DNA of 64,000 bases from Lysinibacillus alkalisoli (GTDB lineage Bacteria > Bacillota > Bacilli > Bacillales_A > Planococcaceae). The stretch is taken from contig NZ_BMJT01000003.1 in the NCBI RefSeq assembly GCF_014643595.1, forward strand, positions 124,001-188,000, given 5' to 3'. The notes under the pieces are model-generated. The model was not told the origin of the DNA, searched no databases, and saw nothing but the letters and a program-made list of their open reading frames with translations. Shown in pieces: positions 1-7,627 of the stretch. Position 1 is the first letter of the stretch. Each line of letters starts with the position of its first letter. The translations under genes were made by a program, and so were the position numbers.

Positions 1-78
1 TGTGCATCTCATCAAGCCTCTTTACAACAAGCAATTCAATCGACGTATGATGAAATGGACAATTATATATTTTCTTGA
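1..78 (+). CDS. 3' end of an unidentified gene (partial)
   Basis: Frame 1 is open from the window edge and ends with TGA at 76-78, giving a 25-residue tail that ends DNYIFS. A hairpin with a U-rich end follows directly, which supports a true gene end. The tail is too short to assign a family. In B. subtilis a comparable malic enzyme gene lies after dnaE, but nothing in this tail lets me claim that here. Confidence 0.5.
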   Translation, partial: CASHQASLQQAIQSTYDEMDNYIFS

Positions 79-124
79 AAAAAGCTATTTTTCGTATGAT
101 TTTCATGCGGAAAATAGCTTTTAT
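79..124 (+). terminator. Rho-independent terminator of the partial gene
   Basis: The arms AAAAGCTATTTT and AAAATAGCTTTT flank a loop of about 18 bases, directly after the stop codon. Confidence 0.7.
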
Positions 125-159
125 TGTTATTTGTGTCTAAGTTGTGAACGAGAACTATG

Positions 160-174
160 TTGAAAGCGCTAACA
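160..174 (+). promoter_or_regulatory. cre site (CcpA operator) upstream of the malic enzyme gene
   Basis: TTGAAAGCGCTAACA matches the catabolite-responsive element consensus WTGNAANCGNWNNCW at every defined position. Its centre lies about 65 bp before the likely transcription start. In this family of sites such an upstream position is more often linked to CcpA activation than to roadblock repression. That direction of effect is inference. Confidence 0.7.
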
Positions 175-197
175 AAATATGTGAAAAAATCACAAGA

Positions 198-226
198 TTG
201 ACTTCACTTAGATGAAGTTCTATAAT
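198..226 (+). promoter_or_regulatory. SigA-type promoter with an operator-like dyad in its spacer
   Basis: TTGACT (198-203) and TATAAT (221-226) are separated by exactly 17 bp. The spacer region carries a perfect inverted repeat, ACTTCA-N6-TGAAGT (201-218). A repressor bound there would block RNA polymerase. The promoter drives the malic enzyme gene at 285. Confidence 0.75.
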
Positions 227-284
227 TTTCAGAATATAAAGGCATCTTAGAGCAAATAATTAGTAGAGTTAGGGGAATGATGAG

Positions 285-1481
285 ATGAGTGTAATGGAGA
301 AAGCAGTTCAAATGCATAAGGAGTACCAAGGAAAGGTGGCAATCCATTCAAAAGTGCCAATGCGTGATGCGTACGATTTAAGCTTGGCATACTCGCCAGG
401 AGTGGCACAGCCATGTATTGAGATAGAACAAAACCGTTCAAAAGTATATGACTACACCATGAAAGGGAATATGGTGGGCATTGTTACAGATGGTACAGCT
501 GTATTAGGTTTAGGCGATATTGGGCCAGAGGCTGCGCTACCTGTTATGGAAGGAAAGGCTATTTTATTAAAACATTTTGCCGATGTAGATGCTTTTCCGA
601 TTTGTTTAGATACAAAAGATGTCGATGAAATTGTAGAGACAGTAAAACGTATTGCCCCAACATTTGGTGGTATTAACTTAGAAGATATTTCAGCGCCACG
701 CTGCTTTGAGATTGAAGACCGATTGCGTCAAGAGTGTGGGATTCCTGTCTTTCATGATGATCAACATGGCACAGCTATTGTAGTAGGTGCGGGCTTAATT
801 AATGCTAATAAAATTGTCAAAAAAGATGTAGCAAGCATGAAGGTAGTAATTAATGGTGCAGGTGCAGCAGGCATTGCTATTTTACGTATATTAGTGCAAA
901 TGGGGTACGAGAATATTATTATGTGTGATACAAAGGGGATTATTTATGAAGGTCGTGTAGAAGGCATGAATCCCATTAAAGAAACGATTGCTAAAATTTC
1001 TAATCCTAAGCGTCTTGTTGGCGATTTAAGTGATGCCATTCGTGATAGTGATGTGTTTATTGGTGTTTCTGTTGCTAATTTATTAACAAAAGAGCATATT
1101 GCATCCATGAAAGAAAACCCAATTGTTTTCGCCATGGCAAATCCCAATCCAGAAATCACTTATGAAAATGCTAAGGAATGGGGTGTGCGTATTATTGGTA
1201 CAGGGCGTTCCGATTATCCTAACCAAGTGAATAATATGCTGGCTTTCCCTGGTATTTTTAGAGGGGCATTAGATGTACGTGCTACAGATATTAACGAAGC
1301 AATGAAGCTCGCTGCTGTAGAAGCAATTGCTAGTTTAGTGCCAGAGGATGAGTTATGTGAGGAGTATGTCATTCCAAAATCATTTGATATGCGTGTGGCT
1401 GAAGAAGTAGCAAAAGCAGTAGGGAGTGCTGCGATTGAAACAGGTGTTTCTAAGCTGTTTGCTCAACCAATTTCACTGTAA
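285..1481 (+). CDS. NAD(P)-dependent malic enzyme, YtsJ-like
   Basis: This cytosolic enzyme oxidatively decarboxylates malate to pyruvate with reduction of NAD or NADP. At 398 residues it fits the short bacterial malic enzymes such as B. subtilis YtsJ (about 410) rather than the 560-580 residue forms. The N-terminal catalytic half has the YSPGVAQPC motif and the metal-site stretch HDDQHGTA. The C-terminal Rossmann half starts at GAGAAGIA. ATG 285 follows AGGGGAATG at good distance. The gene appears monocistronic, with its own SigA promoter and an upstream cre site, so carbon-source control by CcpA is likely. The cofactor preference cannot be read from the sequence with certainty. Confidence 0.93.
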   Translation: MSVMEKAVQMHKEYQGKVAIHSKVPMRDAYDLSLAYSPGVAQPCIEIEQNRSKVYDYTMKGNMVGIVTDGTAVLGLGDIGPEAALPVMEGKAILLKHFADVDAFPICLDTKDVDEIVETVKRIAPTFGGINLEDISAPRCFEIEDRLRQECGIPVFHDDQHGTAIVVGAGLINANKIVKKDVASMKVVINGAGAAGIAILRILVQMGYENIIMCDTKGIIYEGRVEGMNPIKETIAKISNPKRLVGDLSDAIRDSDVFIGVSVANLLTKEHIASMKENPIVFAMANPNPEITYENAKEWGVRIIGTGRSDYPNQVNNMLAFPGIFRGALDVRATDINEAMKLAAVEAIASLVPEDELCEEYVIPKSFDMRVAEEVAKAVGSAAIETGVSKLFAQPISL

Positions 1482-1534
1482 TTTTAATGAATAATCATGC
1501 TATGATAAGTTTACATGAAGGATAAGGAAGTGGC

Positions 1535-2095
1535 ATGATGGAACAAACGAAGCAGAAAGTAAACAAATGGATTGAACAAACCTTTTATCAAATGGTGAAT
1601 GGTATTGACATTGCGCACTTTGAACAACATATTCAACAAGCCATCCACATGAAAAGGGCGCAATCTACAACCTCCAATTACTTGGATGATGTCATGATGA
1701 ATTTAACGTATTATGAGCAAAATAACGCACAGTGGTATGCTCTATTTGAACAAATGTTAGCCAATCAAGTACCGTTTACGACGGATTTTATGGAAGCGGA
1801 ATTATTGATGGCACAAATGCAAATTCGTCAACAAATGACAGAACAGCGTGCCGCCTTATTGCAATTATTTACAGAGGCTTATACTACACAAAATCTTACA
1901 GAAAATATCATCTTGTATGATTATGCCTACGCTATGATTGCTCATGGACTGCGGATCGATTTTTTAACAATGGCAACGAAGCACCCACAAAAAGAACTAT
2001 TAACTACAGTAAATGCAGAAGAAACTTTGCGCATTATAGATGGTTATGTGAATTATCATGCAGATCAAATCGCACGTCAATTAACACTAGTGTAA
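1535..2095 (+). CDS. hypothetical protein, 186 aa, all-helical
   Basis: I do not recognise this protein. It is 186 residues long, rich in Gln, Met, Leu and Ala, and predicted to be helical and soluble, with no signal peptide or membrane segment. The pattern recalls the C-terminal ligand-binding helices of TetR-type regulators, but no N-terminal helix-turn-helix is visible, so I do not assign it there. The start ATG 1535 follows AAGGAAGTGGC. A terminator follows directly, so it may be transcribed alone or by read-through from the malic enzyme gene 53 bp upstream. Confidence 0.7.
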   Translation: MMEQTKQKVNKWIEQTFYQMVNGIDIAHFEQHIQQAIHMKRAQSTTSNYLDDVMMNLTYYEQNNAQWYALFEQMLANQVPFTTDFMEAELLMAQMQIRQQMTEQRAALLQLFTEAYTTQNLTENIILYDYAYAMIAHGLRIDFLTMATKHPQKELLTTVNAEETLRIIDGYVNYHADQIARQLTLV

Positions 2096-2098
2096 GAC

Positions 2099-2134
2099 GA
2101 AAGAAGGAGGCAAAAGACGCTTCCTTCTTTTTTG
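2099..2134 (+). terminator. Rho-independent terminator after the 186-aa hypothetical gene
   Basis: AAGAAGGA pairs with TCCTTCTT across a short loop and is followed by a run of T. Confidence 0.8.
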
Positions 2135-2181
2135 CTCTATGCTACAATAGATTTACTTATAATCATAAAAGGAGATTTTTA

Positions 2182-2817
2182 ATGAATACACCATTTACAT
2201 TTACACACACTACCATCCAGGCTACAGCGCAACCTATGCCTGCCATTGTGTTATTACATGGTATGGGTAGCAATGAACAAGATTTACAACAGCTATTACA
2301 AGGGTTATCATTACCTGCACATGTATTTGCTATTAGAGGTCCCATTTCACACCCACCAGGTTATGCTTTCTTCCAAATTGGTGAAGAAGAACAACCCGTA
2401 CGACAAACTTTTGATAAAGTAATTGTCGCATTACAACAGTTTATAGAAGAAATTGTTAAACATTACAATGTGGACCCATCGCGCATTTTACTAGTAGGCT
2501 TTAATCAAGGCGCAGTGATAGCACAAACCGCAGCTTTAACAGTAGGTGATAAGATTGCAGGATTTGCAGCGCTAAGTGGATTTTTACCACGCTTTGTTAA
2601 AGAAGAATATGTAAAAAAGGATGTATCGCACATTAAAGGCTTTATTTCACACGGGCAATATGATTACATTTATCCTTATGCTTTGGGGCAACAAAGCGCT
2701 AATTTATTTGAAGCATATGAGGCTAGTGTTGTATTCAAGTCATATGCAGATGGGCATGGGGTAACTGCCGAGAATCGCCAAGATTTACAACAGTTTATTC
2801 AAGAGGTATTGGTGTAA
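2182..2817 (+). CDS. alpha/beta hydrolase of the phospholipase/carboxylesterase family with a Ser-to-Asn nucleophile change
   Basis: The 211-residue protein fits the compact bacterial carboxylesterase family (Pfam PF02230 type). LLHGMGSNEQD near residue 30 is the oxyanion-side motif. HGQYDYIYP carries the expected acid Asp, and ADGHGV carries the catalytic His. The nucleophile elbow, normally GFSQG, reads GFNQG: codon 108 (2503-2505) is AAT, Asn. With no Ser nucleophile, hydrolysis by the usual mechanism is not expected, so the protein may be a non-catalytic binding protein or use another mechanism. The start ATG follows AAAGGAG. It stands alone, with a terminator upstream. Confidence 0.8.
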   Translation: MNTPFTFTHTTIQATAQPMPAIVLLHGMGSNEQDLQQLLQGLSLPAHVFAIRGPISHPPGYAFFQIGEEEQPVRQTFDKVIVALQQFIEEIVKHYNVDPSRILLVGFNQGAVIAQTAALTVGDKIAGFAALSGFLPRFVKEEYVKKDVSHIKGFISHGQYDYIYPYALGQQSANLFEAYEASVVFKSYADGHGVTAENRQDLQQFIQEVLV

Positions 2818-3054
2818 GTACGAAAATTCACAAATTGCACACATCGTTTTCACATGTATTACGGTAAAGTATTCATTTTATTACTGTGCAATGTTATCAT
2901 TATAGGCGTACGCTTTTCTAATCCAATACACATATAAAATAGCAGATTTTTGCTTGTTATTTTTTTATGGAATGCCGAAAAGAGTAGAATAGAGGGGGCA
3001 GTTTACTGCTTTGGAAGGTTGGATTGATGAAAACATATGGAGAAGGAACTAGAT

Positions 3055-4008
3055 ATGAAGCATAATGAGAAAATCGCAAATGATGCGAGTAATGTGTCGA
3101 TCGAAACAACATTACAGCCGTCACTGTCTCAAGTGCTTGCTCAAACAGTAAAAACTGGCATCATAAAATCAAATCTTATCCCAATGTGGGCAGGTTTGGC
3201 GTTAGCTCTGTACAAAACGCAATCTGGCTTACTGGACTATGCATGGGCTATATTATTAGCAACATTAGGCTCTGCATGTGTGATTGGTGCAGCAGGTGCT
3301 TTCAATAATGTGTATGATCGTGATATTGATGCGATTATGCCAAGAACAAAAGAAAGACCAACAGTTACAGGGAAAATGACTGTTAAAAACACAATGGCTT
3401 TAGGTATTATATTATTAATTATAGGGTTAGTTGCCCTCTTTTTCGCATCACCATTAGCGGCTTTATTAGGCGCATTAGGTGTGTTTTTATATGTGTTCCC
3501 TTATACAATGTGGTCAAAGCGTTATACTATTTACAATACAGAGATTGGGAGTTTATCAGGTGCTGTACCGCCACTGATCGGTTGGGCAGTCGTATCATCA
3601 GATTTAACACACCCAGCCATTTTAGGTTTATTTGGTGTAATGGTGATTTGGCAAATGCCACACTTTTATGCCATCGCTATTCGTAAACATGCGGACTATG
3701 AAGCCGCACGTATTCCTATGTTACCTGTAGCAAAAGGTTTAAAACGCACCTATTACCAAACAAACTTTTATTTAATTATTTTAATTTTATTAAGTTTCCT
3801 ATTTGGCTCATTAAGCGTAGGTATTATGTTAGTGGCGCTTATTTTAAGTATTGCGTGGCTCGTTATGAGTATTTATGGCTACCATAAGAGTCAGGATCAA
3901 GTTAAGTGGGCGACTAAAATGTTTGTCTTTTCACTCATGCACATGACGATTCTCTTTTCGACAATTATCATTTATTGTGTAGTAGGTGTCGTTTTTAAAT
4001 TATATTAA
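3055..4008 (+). CDS. ctaB: protoheme IX farnesyltransferase (heme O synthase)
   Basis: This membrane prenyltransferase adds farnesyl to protoheme to make heme O for terminal oxidases. The first Asp-rich motif NNVYDRDID (about residues 84-92) and a later YNTEIG loop mark the UbiA/CtaB family, and about nine hydrophobic segments are visible. I chose ATG 3055 (317 aa), because AGAAGGA at 3041-3047 lies 7 bp upstream. The in-frame ATG at 3037 has no clear ribosome binding site. A 12-codon reading frame with its own GGAAGG (3027-3065) overlaps this start. The heme A synthase gene ctaA, often adjacent in bacilli, is not present here. Confidence 0.93.
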   Translation: MKHNEKIANDASNVSIETTLQPSLSQVLAQTVKTGIIKSNLIPMWAGLALALYKTQSGLLDYAWAILLATLGSACVIGAAGAFNNVYDRDIDAIMPRTKERPTVTGKMTVKNTMALGIILLIIGLVALFFASPLAALLGALGVFLYVFPYTMWSKRYTIYNTEIGSLSGAVPPLIGWAVVSSDLTHPAILGLFGVMVIWQMPHFYAIAIRKHADYEAARIPMLPVAKGLKRTYYQTNFYLIILILLSFLFGSLSVGIMLVALILSIAWLVMSIYGYHKSQDQVKWATKMFVFSLMHMTILFSTIIIYCVVGVVFKLY

Positions 4009-4016
4009 TATGTCGT

Positions 4017-4052
4017 AAAGCCACTGGAGGAATAGCATCCAGTGGCTTTTTT
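4017..4052 (+). terminator. Rho-independent terminator of ctaB
   Basis: AAGCCACTGG pairs with CCAGTGGCTT and is followed by TTTT. Confidence 0.9.
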
Positions 4053-4057
4053 GCATC

Positions 4058-4090
4058 AAAAAACGTGGCAAGTATAAGTTTGCCACGTTC
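4058..4090 (-). terminator. Rho-independent terminator of the CsbD gene
   Basis: On the minus strand AACGTGGCA pairs with TGCCACGTT and is followed by a T run. Confidence 0.85.
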
Positions 4091-4094
4091 ATTA

Positions 4095-4325
4095 TTATTT
4101 ATCTTCTTTTTTCTTGTCTTCAAATTTTTGGCTAAGATCATCCATTTTTTCAGAGATGACTTCTTTCGCTTCAGCCATCTTTTCTTGTGCAGCACCTTTT
4201 AATTTATCAAAAGTACCGCTTGCTTGTGTTTCCACATCACCAGTAGCTTTGCCGTACTGTTCTTTCGCTTCGCCTTTTACTTCGTTACCTTTAGCTTTTA
4301 AGTTATCTGTAAATTTGTTTGACAT
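4095..4325 (-). CDS. CsbD-family general stress protein
   Basis: This is a 76-residue, highly charged, Lys/Glu-rich protein beginning MSNKFTDNLKAKGNEVKGEA, typical of the CsbD family of small hydrophilic general-stress proteins. Its molecular function is unknown. The start at 4325 has AAAGGAGG nine bases upstream; longer in-frame starts lack one. B. subtilis csbD belongs to the SigB regulon, and a SigB-type promoter is visible here upstream. It is transcribed alone, between two terminators that separate it from convergent ctaB. Confidence 0.88.
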   Translation of the reverse strand: MSNKFTDNLKAKGNEVKGEAKEQYGKATGDVETQASGTFDKLKGAAQEKMAEAKEVISEKMDDLSQKFEDKKKEDK

Positions 4326-4364
4326 ACAGAACAACCTCCTTTGTAATTTAAGCTTAGTACTTTT

Positions 4365-4390
4365 ATTCCCAAGGTGAAACAAAAATAAAC
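4365..4390 (-). promoter_or_regulatory. SigB-type promoter of the CsbD gene
   Basis: On the minus strand the -35 element GTTTAT (4390-4385) and the -10 element GGGAAT (4370-4365) are separated by 14 bp. The SigB consensus is GTTTAA, 12-14 bp, GGGTAT, so each box has one mismatch. The -10 box ends 39 bp before the start codon. Confidence 0.72.
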
Positions 4391-4413
4391 ATCAGACGTA
4401 GCATTTTTTATTT

Positions 4414-5598
4414 TTAAACGATAGTTTGTGTTTTACGAGATGGGCGATTTACCAAGGCACCAATCCACATAATACACACACCTACAAATACCATAATACC
4501 TGCAAACCATAACGCTGCATTGTAGCTATTATAATGTGAGGCAAATTTACTCGCGCCAAGTGGTCCTATAATTTGGCCAAATGCATAGAAGGTCGTTAGG
4601 ATTGATACAACGGGCCCGCTTCTAGTAGGAAATAATTGACGAGCATATGCGGTTGACATCGTCACGATCCCAACAAAAGTCATACCAAATAAAAAGGCAG
4701 ATAGCAGTACACTCCCTATAGATTGTGAGAATACAGGTAATAATATCCCGAACACTTGTAATATGTAAGCGATAGATAGCACTTTAATAGGCGAGTATTT
4801 TGTAATGAGCATACTCCAAATCGGTGCTGACGGAACAGCTGCAATACCAGCTATCACCCAACTCAGTGATGAGTAAGCTTGTAAAGCAGGGATATTGTGA
4901 ATGATATCAACTAAAAAAGTCCCTGTAATAATATAACCTAATCCTTCTAATCCGTAAGCTGCAATAAACCAAGGCATAAAACCTTTCGTCAGCTTTGGTG
5001 TATGAGCGTCTTGTTTCTTAGGTGATTTAGTTAAGTCTGTTACATGTAGTTTTCGCCATAAAAACCCTGTAACCAAAATAAAGAATAAAGATAAGGCCCC
5101 AAGCCCAAGCCACGTACCTTTCCACGTATAAGCAGCCTCTAAATAGGGCACTAAAAGACCTGAAATAGCAATGCCAAGTCCGATGCCGCTAAATAAATAA
5201 CCAGACCAGCTAGATAAGGCATGTCTTGCTAGATAGTCCATGACAATACTTGATGTTAAAACAAATACTAAGCCTCCTGTCACCCCTGCCACAAAGCGTA
5301 GTATCAACCACAACGAATAACTATCTGTTATACCCATCCAAACGACAGACCCTACATTGATGAAGGCTGCTATTAATAGCCAGCCTTTTCGCTTTTGTAT
5401 AATAAAGCCTGCCCACAATGCACCAACAAAATACCCAATATAATTACTTGACGCTAAATAACTAGCTACTTCAACAGAGAAGCCCACGTCATGGCGCATA
5501 AAAGGGAGTATTGGTGTAAAGGCGAAGCGACTAATGCCCATCGCTACTACAAGTAGCAGTACCCCACCAAAAATAATACCCACATGATCTTTTTTCAT
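4414..5598 (-). CDS. YbfB/YjiJ-family MFS transporter
   Basis: This 394-residue protein has about twelve hydrophobic segments and the opening pattern GISRFAFTPILPFM, typical of the YbfB/YjiJ branch of major facilitator transporters (MFS_4). The substrate is unknown. The start ATG 5598 follows AAAGGGG. It stands alone and is divergent from the PLP enzyme gene at 5879, sharing a 280-bp intergenic region. No regulator gene is adjacent. Confidence 0.85.
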   Translation of the reverse strand: MKKDHVGIIFGGVLLLVVAMGISRFAFTPILPFMRHDVGFSVEVASYLASSNYIGYFVGALWAGFIIQKRKGWLLIAAFINVGSVVWMGITDSYSLWLILRFVAGVTGGLVFVLTSSIVMDYLARHALSSWSGYLFSGIGLGIAISGLLVPYLEAAYTWKGTWLGLGALSLFFILVTGFLWRKLHVTDLTKSPKKQDAHTPKLTKGFMPWFIAAYGLEGLGYIITGTFLVDIIHNIPALQAYSSLSWVIAGIAAVPSAPIWSMLITKYSPIKVLSIAYILQVFGILLPVFSQSIGSVLLSAFLFGMTFVGIVTMSTAYARQLFPTRSGPVVSILTTFYAFGQIIGPLGASKFASHYNSYNAALWFAGIMVFVGVCIMWIGALVNRPSRKTQTIV

Positions 5599-5878
5599 AT
5601 TTTTACCCCTTTGTTATTGTTAAAAAATATTTTATTTCTTAATCATAGAGGTAATATTCGGAAAATTCAATAACTTGTAGCGAAATAATTAACATAAGCG
5701 AGCAATATTGTACCATTACTTTATAAATGAATAATATTGTGCAAATTCATTCACAAATTAGACAAAAATAGCAGTGGCAACATAAATATATGAAAAATCA
5801 ATGAAAGATTTGTTAGGGCGATTGTAATTCGCTATATTCTCTGTTAATTTTAACGACACAGTAGAGGAGGATGAAAAT
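5599..5878. promoter_or_regulatory. divergent intergenic region between the YbfB-type transporter and the MetI-like gene
   Basis: This AT-rich region must hold both promoters. Two similar blocks, GCAATATTGTACC near 5702 and TAATATTGTGCA near 5731, form a loose repeat that could bind a regulator. I looked for a SAM (S-box) riboswitch or T-box before the PLP enzyme gene and see neither. Confidence 0.35.
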
Positions 5879-6973
5879 ATGGTGAAAATAGATACGGCAT
5901 TAGTACAATTAGGTAACCGCAGTGATGCATCAACAGGTGCAATAAGTGCACCCATTTATATGTCAACAGCATATGAGCATGTAGGTTTGGGCGCGTCAAC
6001 AGGTTACGATTATAGTCGCACAAAAAATCCAACACGTACCATTCTAGAGCAAGGTATCGCTCAGTTAGAGAAGGGAGATGTTGGCTACGCCTGTAGTTCA
6101 GGTATGGCGGCGATTCAATTAGTTTTACAATTATGTAAAGCAGGCGATACGATTATTGCACCTACGGATTTATATGGCGGCACATATCGTTTGTTACAAG
6201 TGATGTCGCAACAATACCAATTTAATGTAATTTATCATGATTTTATTGACTTACACACATTAGCACAAGATACACCAGAAAAAGTAGCAATGATTTTTGT
6301 AGAGACACCGACTAACCCTTTAATGCAAACTCATAATATTAGTGATATTGCGTACTTTGCCAAGCTAAAAGACGCGCTATTTGTGGTGGATAATACGTTT
6401 GCCACCCCTTATTTTCAACAGCCTCTGACAGAGGGTGCTCATATTGTTGTACATAGTGCAACCAAATATTTGAGTGGGCACAATGATGTATTAGCTGGTT
6501 TACTTGTAGCTAAAGGGGAAATTTGTGAGCGCTTAGCTTATTTGCATAATACGAGTGGTATGGTTTTGTCGCCTATGGATAGTTGGTTATTGATGAGAGG
6601 TATGAAAACGCTACATTTACGCATGCGTCAACATGATGCGAATGCACGTGAGCTCATTCAGTACTTACAACAACAGCCTAAAGTGACCGAAGTTCTTCAT
6701 ACAGCTAAAGGAGGTATGCTATCTTTTCGTTTGGCAAAAGAGGCATGGGTGGCGCCGTTTTTACAAGCGTTATCATTAATTGCCTATGCGGAGAGTTTGG
6801 GTGGTGTAGAAAGCTTTATTACGTATCCTGCAACACAAACACATGCCGATGTACCTTATGATGTACGTGTAGCAACGGGCATTTGCAATTGTTTACTTCG
6901 TTTTTCGGTTGGCATTGAAGCTGTAGATGATTTAATTCAAGACTTGGATCAAGCTTTCGCGAACTGTAAGTAA
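5879..6973 (+). CDS. PLP-dependent trans-sulfuration enzyme, MetI-like (cystathionine gamma-synthase / O-acetylhomoserine thiolase)
   Basis: The enzyme makes cystathionine or homocysteine from an activated homoserine in methionine synthesis. At 364 residues it matches the short MetI/MetB group. The PLP lysine is K196 in HSATKYLSGHND; YSRTKNPTR (about 45-53) contacts the cofactor phosphate, and the VDNTF stretch carries the pyridine-binding Asp. ATG 5879 follows AGGAGG by eight bases. The partner metC (cystathionine beta-lyase), which follows metI in B. subtilis, is absent, and there is no S-box leader. The family contains several specificities, so the exact reaction is uncertain. Confidence 0.87.
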   Translation: MVKIDTALVQLGNRSDASTGAISAPIYMSTAYEHVGLGASTGYDYSRTKNPTRTILEQGIAQLEKGDVGYACSSGMAAIQLVLQLCKAGDTIIAPTDLYGGTYRLLQVMSQQYQFNVIYHDFIDLHTLAQDTPEKVAMIFVETPTNPLMQTHNISDIAYFAKLKDALFVVDNTFATPYFQQPLTEGAHIVVHSATKYLSGHNDVLAGLLVAKGEICERLAYLHNTSGMVLSPMDSWLLMRGMKTLHLRMRQHDANARELIQYLQQQPKVTEVLHTAKGGMLSFRLAKEAWVAPFLQALSLIAYAESLGGVESFITYPATQTHADVPYDVRVATGICNCLLRFSVGIEAVDDLIQDLDQAFANCK

Positions 6974-7013
6974 AAAAAGTGGGAGGGGCGTGCCCCTTCA
7001 CCACTTTAAAAAA
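6974..7013 (-). terminator. Rho-independent terminator of yqfW, overlapping the end of the MetI-like gene
   Basis: The stem AAAGTGG...CCACTTT with inner GGGGC/GCCCC has its T run on the minus strand only, so it serves the minus-strand yqfW gene. The stem directly abuts the stop codon of the plus-strand gene. Confidence 0.75.
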
Positions 7014-7054
7014 TACGTATGACAAGTTATCATATACGGCTGTACTATTTTACC

Positions 7055-7627
7055 TTATGTAAACAAGCGACGAATTGTCTCATCGGCTTGTTGCCAAGAA
7101 GAGACACGAATGACATTGTCAGGGGTTGCTTCTCGGTTATAAGGTGTATCAAATAATAATACAGGAATTTGTAATGTCTCGGCTAACATGACCGCATTAT
7201 CATGCTTATCTTCAAAAAAGGCATGAACGTCTAAGCGTTTAGCTGTTTCGATTTTATCATGACTACCAACAAGCTCAATACGATCAAATGGCACTTGTTG
7301 TTGTTCAAACCAGTGCACAGTAGTATCAAGTAAATCATTATGCCGAGCAGAAATGTAAAAAAGGTCATAACGTTGATGCCAATGACTTAAAATTTTTTGA
7401 GCATCTGGATAAATCTCAGATACCTCATACATGTAACGTTCGTTAGCTTTAAACCATTGGGCAAAAGCATGGCGGTCTACATCATAAGGAAAAGCGGATA
7501 AAAAATCATACTCTTTGACATCATCAAGTGTAAGATTAACTTGATAAGCCTGATTGATATGAGGTAGCAAAGTATCTGGTGTTGTTACTGTACCATCAAT
7601 ATCAATCCCAAAGCGTAGCTTAGACAT
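7055..7627 (-). CDS. yqfW: HAD-superfamily 5'-nucleotidase-like protein, YqfW family
   Basis: This 190-residue protein has the HAD motif [10 protein letters not shown] (about residues 7-15), with both Asp residues. A second motif lies in FYISARH, and FFEDKHDNA is a likely motif IV. It resembles the 5'(3')-deoxyribonucleotidase (NT5C) group and B. subtilis YqfW; the substrate is unproven. Its ATG lies inside the last codons of ispG (8-bp overlap), which suggests translational coupling. It ends at the stem-loop at 6974-7013. Confidence 0.8.
   Translation of the reverse strand: MSKLRFGIDIDGTVTTPDTLLPHINQAYQVNLTLDDVKEYDFLSAFPYDVDRHAFAQWFKANERYMYEVSEIYPDAQKILSHWHQRYDLFYISARHNDLLDTTVHWFEQQQVPFDRIELVGSHDKIETAKRLDVHAFFEDKHDNAVMLAETLQIPVLLFDTPYNREATPDNVIRVSSWQQADETIRRLFT

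Noticed and set aside
2836-2891. TTGCACA...TGTGCAA inverted repeat, 42 bp apart, upstream of ctaB
   Set aside because: Short arms with a long gap in AT-rich DNA. No known regulator fits, so I treat it as chance.
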